Shown one piece after another: positions 1 through 6,588 of a stretch of 13,267 bases of DNA. The stretch is taken from contig JALKBU010001279.1 in assembly GCA_023091735.1 (NCBI GenBank), positions 1 to 13,267 of the forward strand, read 5' to 3'. The notes below the pieces were generated by a model. It was not told the DNA's origin. It did not search any database and saw only the letters and a list, made by a program, of their open reading frames with translations. A program made the translations under genes and the position numbers. Position 1 is the stretch's first letter. Each line of letters opens with the position of its first letter. Origin of the DNA: Trichomonas tenax (Eukaryota > Parabasalia > Trichomonadida > Trichomonadidae).

Positions 1-138
1 TGGCGAAAAAATAACTGTTATAGATGTTGATCAGAACCAAGGTCTTCAAGATCAATCAGCTGAATCAAATGGCGAAAAAATAACTGTTATAGATGTTGAT
101 CAGAACCAAGGTCTTCAAGATCAATCAACTGAATCACA
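1..138 (+). repeat. 69-bp in-frame tandem repeat, two units visible
   Basis: Unit 1 (1-69) and unit 2 (70-138) are almost identical; visible differences are GCT versus ACT (Ala to Thr) near the unit end and divergence over the last few bases. 69 is divisible by three, so each unit adds 23 residues without breaking the frame. The array runs off the left edge, so the copy number is unknown. Confidence 0.93.
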
Positions 139-1312
139 AAGTGAAAAATCTCAAGAATCAAATGTTCAAGAAGCTCATGAAAATGAGGTCTCTCAACAAT
201 TGAATTCTTCTCCTGTTGAGCAGAAACCATCGGAGATAGAGAATCTCAAACAGAGTTATCGCAACATTTTCGCTGCATATGATGAAATACTTCAAAATCA
301 GAAAGATGAAAATGATCGTGAAGCTATCTTAGATATGAAAGGTGATATAACAATTGAATTTGATTTTGAATTTGATCAAGAGAAATTTAAACAAATGAAA
401 GTGTCGGTGTTCATGAGAACAGAATTAATTCCAGCCATTGTACAAATGTCTATCAAAAAGAAGTTCAATTTAGAGAAATCTTACAATAGATACAAGAATT
501 ATTTATGTGATATGCCATTCGAAAAGTTTGAAGAAATAGCAAAGCCATTGTTTGATAAGCATGATGAAGAAATAAGAAAAATTGAACAACTCAATTTAAA
601 AATACAAGAAGAGAAAATTAAAAAGGAAAGAGAGGATAAAGAAAGACAGAGAGAAGAGCAAAGAAGGCATGAGCAAGAGTTAGAATGTATTAAATCTTTG
701 GAAGAAGATGATGAAAATGCTCAAATATTGGAATTTCAGAACTTTTTAGTTGATAGAAAATATATTGAACTTTTTACTGATGATTCCTCATCATTTAGCA
801 AAATACCGAAACCGATTGAGGTTGTTAAGTATAATAAGCCTCAACAAATTGAGCAAGCTAAACAGAATGAAATAGAGAATTCCACATCTGAATCAAAAGA
901 ACAAAAGAGACGTAAACTTCACGATTATGATTCAAAACAATATCAGCTGGATAATCGCGCGAATTCTTCAAACGCTGAAAATGAAAATGATGTTAGAGAA
1001 AAGCTAGCACATCAAGAAGTTAGCCTAGAACCGCAAATACAAACACAACAACCCACCAATGATATGAAAAAAGGTAAGAAGGAACCAAATTCAGTAAATG
1101 TAATATCAACAAATGGAACTCCAAAGCCAGAATTAATATCTCCCAATGAGACAAACCATGACAACAATCTAGATCATGAGAGAATTCACTTTGGAAAAGC
1201 GGACAAACCACACGGTGCAAGATCTAGATCACCACAAAGATCCCCACAGAATCACCGTAGCATCCCACATAGAGTAAACTCAGATCAGCCATCAAAAATC
1301 TTTCGCAAATAA
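2..1312 (+). CDS. Charged, partly coiled-coil protein with N-terminal tandem repeats (5' end outside window)
   Basis: The frame is open from the left edge (codon at 2) to TAA at 1310-1312, giving 436 residues with no start inside the window; the TTG near 200 is not a credible start. Visible parts: two 23-residue repeats (G-E-K-I-T-V-I-D-V-D-Q-N-Q...) in the first 46 residues; a Q/E/S-rich linker; a more structured stretch (about nt 230-590) with hydrophobic residues; a dense K/E/R/Q helix, probably coiled coil (about nt 560-700, including EEKIKKEREDKERQREEQRR); then a long polar disordered tail ending in an SR-like patch (ARSRSPQRSPQ) and a basic C-terminus. I recognise no family. Composition suggests a scaffold or nucleic-acid-associated protein, but this is only inference. 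Codon use is AT-rich like the BTB and 542-residue genes. Confidence refers to the gene being real. Confidence 0.8.
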   Translation, partial: GEKITVIDVDQNQGLQDQSAESNGEKITVIDVDQNQGLQDQSTESQSEKSQESNVQEAHENEVSQQLNSSPVEQKPSEIENLKQSYRNIFAAYDEILQNQKDENDREAILDMKGDITIEFDFEFDQEKFKQMKVSVFMRTELIPAIVQMSIKKKFNLEKSYNRYKNYLCDMPFEKFEEIAKPLFDKHDEEIRKIEQLNLKIQEEKIKKEREDKERQREEQRRHEQELECIKSLEEDDENAQILEFQNFLVDRKYIELFTDDSSSFSKIPKPIEVVKYNKPQQIEQAKQNEIENSTSESKEQKRRKLHDYDSKQYQLDNRANSSNAENENDVREKLAHQEVSLEPQIQTQQPTNDMKKGKKEPNSVNVISTNGTPKPELISPNETNHDNNLDHERIHFGKADKPHGARSRSPQRSPQNHRSIPHRVNSDQPSKIFRK

Positions 1313-1490
1313 TGGAAAAATTAGTATGCATGGAAATTGAGTGAGCAATGCTACTTTTTTTCACCATTATATTCAAATGTATAAAATTATATTTTATTTC
1401 AAAACATGATATTTAAGTAATGATAAATATCATTTATGAATATTATATACAAAGACATATGAAATTATGATAAATGAATCATTTTGACCT

Positions 1491-1499
1491 TTGATCTTG
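1491..1499. repeat. Target-site duplication, left copy (TTGATCTTG)
   Basis: TTGATCTT followed by G, repeated exactly at 2156-2164 on the other side of the element. The ninth base is ambiguous because the element itself may begin with GGG. Confidence 0.85.
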
Positions 1500-1718
1500 G
1501 GCAGTATTTTTCCTTCTGCGGTGTAGTCCCGCGACCTTCATAACTTTTTATCTGATCAATATTTTTTTCGATTTGAAAGTACTTTCATGAACTTATTGAT
1601 AGTTGTCTATCCAGTGGTATAAGTGGCACAGTCTATATATCTATCAAAACATTGATTGCATTTCAAATCGTCCAAAAATATACGATTTCCAGCATAAATG
1701 TATGCGCTACTATGCAGC
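1499..1718 (+). repeat. Left terminal inverted repeat of the Mutator-like element
   Basis: It starts GGGCAGTATTTTTCC and runs to GCGCTACTATGCAGC. It pairs with 1937-2155; mismatches are seen at GGTATAAG/GGTGTAAG, TCAAAACATT/TCAAATCATT and GCGCTACTA/GCGCTAATA, plus the outer end. Confidence 0.92.
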
Positions 1719-1936
1719 ATATGATATTTTTATGTGTATTATTGATTCAAATACCTCTTATACGCTTAAAATTAAAAATGCAACTAATTCATTAATTGAT
1801 TTGAGGGTGATTATACACATGAAAGTTATTGAATTTGATGGGATTTGGATTTGCAGCTGTAATAATGTAAAATTTTAGAATTTTAGATTTGGCAATGAAA
1901 AAAAAATTATGCGCTGAGACACCATCTTTCCTCAGC

Positions 1937-2155
1937 GCTGCATATTAGCGCATACATTTATGCTGGAAATCGTATATTTTTGGACGATTTGAAATGCAAT
2001 CAATGATTTGATAGATATATAGACTGTGCCACTTACACCACTGGATAGACAACTATCAATAAGTTCATGAAAGTACTTTCAAATCGAAAAAAATATTGAT
2101 CAGATAAAAAGTTATGAAGGTCGCGGGACTACACCGCAGAAGGAAAAATTTTCCC
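1937..2155 (-). repeat. Right terminal inverted repeat of the Mutator-like element
   Basis: Reverse complement of 1499-1718, ending ...AAAATTTTCCC directly before the second TTGATCTT. The outermost 14-15 bases are the least conserved between the arms. Confidence 0.92.
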
Positions 2156-2164
2156 TTGATCTTG
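2156..2164. repeat. Target-site duplication, right copy (TTGATCTTG)
   Basis: Exact match to 1491-1499, adjacent to the terminal CCC of the right inverted repeat. Confidence 0.85.
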
Positions 2165-2337
2165 CTGTGAATAGAAGAAAACTTGCATGTTATTGGCGTA
2201 AAATATGATATCATTTTTTTGAATACAAGAAATATTATTTTTAGCTCATGTATAAACGAACTTATCAATAAATTTAGAAAAAATAACAATAGTCCATATT
2301 TATGTATAAATAGGAAATATATTGAAAGAATTGTCAA

Positions 2338-2394
2338 GGCACGATGGCCGAGTGGTTGAAGCATGGGATTAGAGTCCCCATGGGCTTGTCCCGC
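2338..2394 (+). pseudogene. tRNA-Ser (AGA-like) gene truncated after the variable arm
   Basis: The order matches a class II serine tRNA: acceptor 5' strand GGCACGA (2338-2344), TG, D-arm GCCGAGTGGTTGAAGC (2347-2362), an anticodon arm with loop TTAGAGT (AGA at 2371-2373), and a long variable arm GGG-CTTGT-CCC (2382-2392). After GC at 2393-2394 the expected T-arm (GGTTCGA type) and acceptor 3' strand are missing and unrelated DNA begins. There are also mismatches in the D stem (C·A) and at the closing base pair of the anticodon stem (A·C). Without the B box it should not be transcribed by RNA polymerase III. It was probably interrupted by insertion or rearrangement at about 2395. Confidence 0.75.
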
Positions 2395-2637
2395 ATCAAT
2401 GTTGACGTTGCATACCCAACGGTGCCCATCCTTCCCATCCTTATAACTTAAGTAAAAGGTCTTTCGACCAAAGCGCAACAACACAGAGTTTGATGGGTCA
2501 GTCCACTCCTCAACATCTAAATCATATAGGATGATGCCTATCCCAAAAGGATAAGGATTAACATCCATAACGATAAGCAAGCGAACGATGTCAACACATA
2601 CAAAACAACCAAAACTAATACAACTGCAACCTTCCAA
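2395..2637 (-). pseudogene. Possible coding remnant of unknown family
   Basis: On the minus strand the frame from about 2637 down to the tRNA junction has protein-like composition (MDVNPYPFGIGIILYDLD, then a W/D/G-rich stretch ending HRWVCNVNID), and this stretch is richer in G+C than the flanks. The frame stays open beyond the junction through the tRNA remnant and into the right arm of the Mutator-like element, so its lower part (2065-2394) is accidental. No start or family is recognised. A second frame (2538-2723, minus) is very hydrophobic, as a shifted reading of T-rich DNA would be. It may be a fragment of whatever inserted into the tRNA; this is weak. Confidence 0.3.
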
Positions 2638-2650
2638 AACAAGAAGATAA

Positions 2651-2929
2651 TTCCCATCACTTGATTTGCGAAATATAGAGCAATGTGCAAAATTAATGCT
2701 ACATTCAATAAGAGATACCTCAAAAGGTGATCAAATCATCACTCCACCAAAAATTCTGACTCCGACCCTGACCAAGAAACAAAACATCAAAAAACAAGAT
2801 ATTATTCAAAAAGTATTGAGAAAAGAACAATCCAAGAACGAAGTGAGCAAGATTAACATCCATGAAGTTAATCATAATAACTCAAAACAGTTTGATAAAC
2901 CCATTGAGACTACCTACGGTGTCAAATAA
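2651..2929 (+). pseudogene. Possible C-terminal coding remnant, K/Q/N-rich
   Basis: The frame is open between TAA at 2648-2650 and TAA at 2927-2929, without a convincing start (the first start-like codon is TTG at 2666). The product is basic and polar (for example TLTKKQNIKKQDIIQKVLRK), ending ETTYGVK. It lies between the tRNA remnant and the zinc-finger pseudogene, so it is more likely a piece of a decayed element or gene than a free-standing gene. No family is recognised. Confidence 0.25.
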
Positions 2930-3070
2930 GGTTACACATCAAAATCCTCTCAATTTAGATATTTGAAGGAAGGGCTATGATATACTCATCTATTTTTCTC
3001 TGTATATGGTTGCGCTGTTTCGAATAAACTTTTACAAATCTGGTTCCTGTCGTTTTTTTTTTGCGTGTAC

Positions 3071-4288
3071 ATGGAAGTTAACGGAAATTTTTCAAACACC
3101 GTTCTAACACACATAGACGACATTGCCTCAATCAGGGACCTCGATAGACCTGGGGATGAACCTCTTTTTACTCAAAATGATATAGATACGAATTTGATAT
3201 TTATGCGACTAGCAGAAAAAGACTCGAAGACTATCGACACATTGCTGCCTCTTGTAGCCAATTCGATTCATTCTATTCAGAACCCAAGCCTCGCACTAAA
3301 CGTTTTCGAATCTCCAGAAAACTCCTCAGAATTTATTAGAAACTTACCAATTACGACGTTATTGTGTTTCCTAGAAGTCGACAGAACTGACATGTTGCTT
3401 ACAAAGATTAAATACCCTTTCTGCAATTCATATTTCGATTTCACAACTACAGACAGACTCAGAACGCACATGCTTACAAACCACAACAACGCAGATCCTA
3501 CAGAAGTTATAACTACACACACTTACGATCATAAATACCTCGAATGATACTTTGGACTAAAAGTTACACAAGGAGCAGCGAAAAACAGCGATGACCTTCC
3601 ATGCACGGAATGGTCCTGCAACTGCCCAAACTGCGAAGCACATTGTACAGATTATCAATCGAAATTACGGCATATTCGCAAATATCACAATGACAAATTC
3701 TCAAAGAACCCAGACATCATCGCCAACGTTCTTCGCTGGGCCGCTTACGGACGAATTCCTCTTGTAAAAGAATATTTCAAAGATACGATTCTCACAGAAT
3801 TCAAGATTCATGAAGCCTCAGCAGAAAGAACCAGACTCACGATTGGTTCCAAGAACACAAGAAATTTTGCACAACTCTTAACAGATTACCGCGCATCAAA
3901 CGAAATCTCAGATTTCCAAGCAACAACAAACACACTTCAAACATTGTTCAGCCTTTGCCCAAACAGCCAGATATCAAGAATATTCACAGACGTCAGAGAA
4001 AGCTTCAACGCAATAGATGGAATGACAGAAGACCAATGTCGTCAACAAATGAATAGACTCTTTACGATTCCTGCATCAGCAAGGATTAACACATCGAGAA
4101 TGAACATCATTGCAAAGATTCAAGCTCACACAACATTCGCAGAATTCGAAAACGCACATTCAATGATCGAAATTCATGAAGCAAACACAAACGAAAACAT
4201 CCTTCACATCAGCACACAAGAAGAACTTGAAACTCTATGCACAATGATCATCAGAAATCCGAAAATGTATCTTTTTAGGTATATTTGA
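3071..4288 (+). pseudogene. C2H2 zinc-finger protein, probably retroelement N-terminus, broken by TGA
   Basis: One frame runs from ATG 3071 to TGA 4286-4288, interrupted only by TGA at 3545-3547; protein-like sequence continues in the same frame on both sides. Finger 1 (about 3413-3484) reads Y-P-F-C...H-x4-H: the first cysteine is Tyr (TAC at 3413-3415), one base from TGC. Finger 2 (3623-3688) is intact, C-x2-C-x12-H-x4-H. Downstream (to 4288) is a helical region of no known family. Codons end in C more often than in neighbouring genes (AAC, ATC, GCC), suggesting a different origin. Two C2H2 fingers in the N-terminal part would fit NeSL/R2-type non-LTR retroelements, but no protease, reverse transcriptase or endonuclease follows, so any element is 3'-truncated. 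A chromosomal zinc-finger gene is the alternative. Confidence is for a broken C2H2 gene; the retroelement origin is inference. Confidence 0.65.
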
Positions 4289-4628
4289 AAAACAAATCAA
4301 CATCAAATTGCATTCTATGCTTCTCATCATCAGAGAAACTTTCTACAATATACATCTATTAACTGCATCATCTTTTGATGCGTTTACGATTTAGCATCTG
4401 ATTCAGATATTTTTTGAAAAAATTGTTATAAGTTCCTGCATTATTTTGACATCGTTCTAGTAATTTCATGAAATATTTCCATTTACGTAAATATAGCAAA
4501 CCGAACATATATTCAATGTGCAGCTATCATTCTTGATTTCCATAAAATATGACATGCATCACTATATTCTTCACAGCAAATCACATTGAAATAAAATGCA
4601 TCACTAATAGCTTCTTCATTGTTGTGTA
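4289..4628. other. AT-rich spacer, no gene seen
   Basis: 340 bases between the zinc-finger pseudogene and the inverted-repeat element. No frame of protein-like composition and no RNA gene are visible. The stretch includes the left copy of a 17-bp direct repeat (4603-4619). Confidence 0.6.
4603..4619 (+). repeat. 17-bp direct repeat, left copy
   Basis: ACTAATAGCTTCTTCAT, repeated exactly at 5234-5250. The two copies sit 9 and 9 bases outside the inverted repeats of the 4629-5224 element. Confidence 0.85.
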
Positions 4629-4669
4629 CCGACAGTTGTCACGAAAAAGTGTAGTATCTGACATGTAAA
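4629..4669 (+). repeat. Left terminal inverted repeat
   Basis: Pairs with 5183-5224. The shared core includes AGTTGTCA/CGAAAAAGTG and ATCTGACATGTAAA, with scattered mismatches. Confidence 0.8.
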
Positions 4670-4757
4670 TATTAATATTTGACAAATAAATATTTACATG
4701 GCATGAGATTATAAATGATTATTGGAAGAATGATATCCTATATTTGTTTAAATTTAC

Positions 4758-5090
4758 TTTGAAAAGAAAAATTAAGTGCTTCATTGGCACAAATGCCCAA
4801 ATCTTAGTAATCCAGTCCACAGTTCTTCCTTTCAGACTCGATCTTCGAAATAATCAGTGATTTACTCTCCAGAATGCTTCTGAAAGGAAGAACTGTGGAC
4901 CGGATTGCTAGCACCTTGGCTACAAGTCTCAATCAAGCATTTAATTTTGCTCTTCAGAGGCATTCTGAAGTGGAAATCTTTGATTTCTTAATGATGGCGT
5001 ATGAAAGGAAGATCTGTGAGTTTAGCTACTAACATGCGTGGTACCTGTGCCAATGTAGTCCCCAGTTCTTCCCGTCAGACGCGATTTTGA
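4758..5090. repeat. Four copies of a module around CACAGTTCTTCCTTTCAG, mixed orientation
   Basis: Copy 1 is on the + strand and ends at 4835; copy 2 is its inverse (4880 to about 4960), with a perfect 21-bp match between 4815-4835 and 4880-4900 and weaker similarity for about 55 bases beyond. Copy 3 (about 4999-5057, inverse) keeps TGAAAGGAAG-ATCTGTG and a TGCCAAT flank. Copy 4 (about 5056-5090, direct) keeps CAGTTCTTCCCGTCAGAC and a GCGATTTTGAAAT tail that parallels the sequence after copy 1. The single strand could fold into a large hairpin. Confidence 0.75.
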
Positions 5091-5182
5091 AATCAAAACG
5101 AATACGTAATTTGATTGATAATATGACTTTACTTGTCAAAATTATGTATATTTTGACATATAAAACTAGATATCCCAACAAC

Positions 5183-5224
5183 TTTACATGTCAGATAATA
5201 TCACTTTTTCATGACAACTTTCGG
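5183..5224 (-). repeat. Right terminal inverted repeat
   Basis: Its reverse complement starts CCGAAAGTTGTCATGAAAAA and ends ATCTGACATGTAAA, parallel to 4629-4669. Confidence 0.8.
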
Positions 5225-5233
5225 TATGTGATA

Positions 5234-5250
5234 ACTAATAGCTTCTTCAT
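5234..5250 (+). repeat. 17-bp direct repeat, right copy
   Basis: Exact copy of 4603-4619, same orientation. It may be a long target duplication of an earlier insertion, or part of a larger composite unit. Confidence 0.85.
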
Positions 5251-5351
5251 ATTAAATGCAGCATAGTTGTTAAGAGAATGAAAATCATCAAAGGAAGTGT
5301 ATATTCAGAGTTTTTTGTTTATCCTAGCACTTTTTATCCTATTAATGTCAT

Positions 5352-5413
5352 GACACGACGGCAGAGTGGTTATGTCTGGGCTAGCCCTCATCGGTTCGAA
5401 TCCGATTCGTGTC
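5352..5413 (+). ncRNA. tRNA-like 62-nt unit lacking an anticodon arm (tRNA-Ser/Leu-derived)
   Basis: Acceptor strands GACACGA (5352-5358) and TCGTGTC (5407-5413) pair perfectly over 7 bp. The T-arm ATCGG-TTCGAAT-CCGAT (5390-5406) is perfect and contains a consensus B box GGTTCGAATCC (5393-5403). The A-box region CGGCAGAGTGG (5359-5369) is near consensus, but the invariant T at tRNA position 8 is C. The D stem is weak (GCA/TGT). Between the D and T arms there are only 14 nt (CTGGGCTAGCCCTC), which look like a class II variable arm, so the anticodon arm is absent. A T-run follows. Either an internally deleted tRNA pseudogene or a small RNA transcribed by Pol III; it cannot decode codons as it stands. 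Confidence 0.65.
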
Positions 5414-5414
5414 A

Positions 5415-5420
5415 TTTTTT
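5415..5420 (+). terminator. Pol III-type T-run
   Basis: TTTTTT begins two bases after the last base of the tRNA-like unit, where a Pol III terminator would be expected. Confidence 0.6.
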
Positions 5421-5519
5421 ATCGAATTATTTTACATTGTCAAAAATGCTGTTTTGAAGCAAAATTTTTCTTGAATAATTTGACAGAACAAAAAACCAAA
5501 AAAAAAAAAACATTTATAA

Positions 5520-5526
5520 TCATTTA
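5520..5526 (+). promoter_or_regulatory. Initiator (Inr) of the BTB gene, TCATTTA
   Basis: TCATTTA matches the trichomonad initiator pattern TCA(+1)-Py-T/A. The predicted first transcribed base is A5522, 8 nt before the ATG at 5530, a normal trichomonad 5' leader length. A poly-A stretch precedes it. Confidence 0.6.
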
Positions 5527-5529
5527 TAA

Positions 5530-6270
5530 ATGGACCAGCAAACAGAGATCCGAATCAGCCCGATTTTTAACTTCACGCCATTCCTCAATGATGGTTCCCT
5601 CTCCGACTGCACGATCTATTTTGGAAATCCAGAAGATCCATCAACTGAAAAACTCAAAGCTCACGTTCTTGTTCTTGCAAATGCATCGGACTATTTCTAC
5701 GACGCTTTCACATCAAAAATGGGCGAAGAAAACTCCAGAGAACTTGTTATCACTAGAAATCCAATGAATTTGCTTAAGAGAGTTATCAGATATCTTTACA
5801 GTGGCAAAATTAGCTACGAATTTGAAGAAATCATGTCTCTTTATGAAATTTCAATATTTTATTGCATCAAAGAACTCGAACATCACCTTTGTCAATACAT
5901 CTGTGAAATTATAGACGCTCAAGGCGACCAAATCAAAAAGGATATTTTGTTCCTTCTGGTTGACCAATGTTTCGATCATGAGTTAAATTCTGCTCTTGCA
6001 AAGGTTCCAGAGCTTATTGTCAATCACTTCGATGAGTTTACAATCGACGAATTATCCGATAAGTTTGATGTTCTCACATATATTATATTAATGCACAATC
6101 TTAAAGAAGTCAGGCCAGATATTAAATTCGAGCAATTTGTTGATCTTATAAACAGATTTATTGGCGATTATGAATGCACTGAAGAAGAAAAGAGAAGAAT
6201 TAATACATTTGTTGAAACATTCTCACCATTGGAAAGATCTGTTTCAACTGTCAAGCCAGCTTGGACATAA
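5530..6270 (+). CDS. BTB/POZ domain protein
   Basis: 246 residues from ATG 5530 to TAA 6268-6270. The BTB fold spans about residues 15-122: SDCTIYFG (25-32), KLKAHVLVLANASDYF (41-56) with the typical K-x-H-x-x-x-L-x-x-x-S-x-x-F layout, and IRYLYSGKI (86-94). The C-terminal half is helical and BACK-like (residues about 125-230), with no Kelch or other added domain. BTB proteins of this plan are dimerisation or adaptor proteins, often recruiting substrates to CUL3 ubiquitin ligases; whether this one does is unknown. The start is supported by the initiator 8 nt upstream. A TAAA polyadenylation-type signal lies at 6273-6276 just after the stop. BTB genes form a large family in trichomonads. Confidence 0.88.
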   Translation: MDQQTEIRISPIFNFTPFLNDGSLSDCTIYFGNPEDPSTEKLKAHVLVLANASDYFYDAFTSKMGEENSRELVITRNPMNLLKRVIRYLYSGKISYEFEEIMSLYEISIFYCIKELEHHLCQYICEIIDAQGDQIKKDILFLLVDQCFDHELNSALAKVPELIVNHFDEFTIDELSDKFDVLTYIILMHNLKEVRPDIKFEQFVDLINRFIGDYECTEEEKRRINTFVETFSPLERSVSTVKPAWT

Positions 6271-6588
6271 TTTAAAATATATTAAAATAATTAAAATGAT
6301 TTTTAATATAACCAATGATTTTTAATATATAACCATAAATCAAAAATATTAAATGTTTTTAAAGAAACATTATGCCACCAGTATGGCACATCTGGGGATT
6401 TATAATTTAATATTGGTGTATATCAATATTTAATAGATAAAAATGTTTACATGCGAATGGGAAAAGGTTTTGATGAATAGAATTTGCCACATTTTATTTA
6501 CAAATCGAGATATAATCAATTTTAATATTTATTCCCCTTTTAAATATGTCAAGCCCTAACTTATTTTGACACTTTTTAAAATTATTTC
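6271..6588. other. Intergenic AT-rich region with a short tandem repeat
   Basis: 318 bases between the BTB gene and the next gene. It contains two copies of AATGATTTTTAATATA at 6295-6310 and 6314-6329 (19-bp period) and a small inverted repeat TGCCA...TGGCA at 6373-6388. No coding frame is seen. Confidence 0.6.

Larger units (their letters stand above)
1499..2155. mobile_element. Non-autonomous inverted-repeat transposon, Mutator-like (MITE / foldback)
   Basis: The 657-bp unit has long terminal inverted repeats (1499-1718 and 1937-2155) that match base for base apart from about four substitutions and a small difference in the outer 15 bases. It is flanked by TTGATCTT at 1491-1498 and 2156-2163, extendable to TTGATCTTG (9 bp) if the first G is counted as target. 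The roughly 218-bp core is AT-rich, has no transposase and holds a hairpin (GCGCTGAG at 1911-1918, CTCAGCGC at 1931-1938). Long TIRs with a 9-bp target duplication are characteristic of Mutator-like elements, which are known from Trichomonas; an 8-bp duplication would fit hAT. It must have been mobilised in trans. The near-identical arms suggest a young insertion or arm homogenisation. Confidence 0.9.
4629..5224. mobile_element. Non-autonomous inverted-repeat element with mosaic core
   Basis: Terminal inverted repeats of about 41 bp: 4629-4669 (starting CCGACAGTTGTCACGAAAAA) and 5183-5224 (ending CATGACAACTTTCGG), matching with several substitutions. Both ends abut TA (4627-4628 and 5225-5226), preceded or followed by TGTG, so the target duplication may be TA (Tc1/mariner-like) or a 4-bp TGTG. 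The core has no transposase and consists of repeated, inverted modules around CACAGTTCTTCCTTTCAG. Trichomonads carry mariner elements (Tvmar1), but I cannot link this unit to one by sequence. A perfect 17-bp direct repeat brackets the element a few bases outside the TIRs. The arms are more diverged than those of the element at 1499-2155, so this is probably older. Confidence 0.72.

Noticed and set aside
1603..1878. Open frame of 91 codons on the + strand
   Set aside because: It begins inside the left inverted repeat of the transposon and ends in its AT-rich core; the composition is not protein-like and the TIR is not expected to code.
2065..2394. Lower part of a 190-codon minus-strand frame
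   Set aside because: It crosses the tRNA remnant and enters the right inverted repeat of the transposon, so this part is open by chance.
3545..3547. TGA as a readthrough or selenocysteine codon
   Set aside because: No supporting structure is visible, and the same frame carries another damaging change (lost zinc ligand), so simple nonsense mutation is more likely.
5366..5767. 133-codon + strand frame overlapping the BTB gene start
   Set aside because: It starts inside the tRNA-like unit and reads the BTB coding region out of frame; the BTB frame has clear domain motifs.
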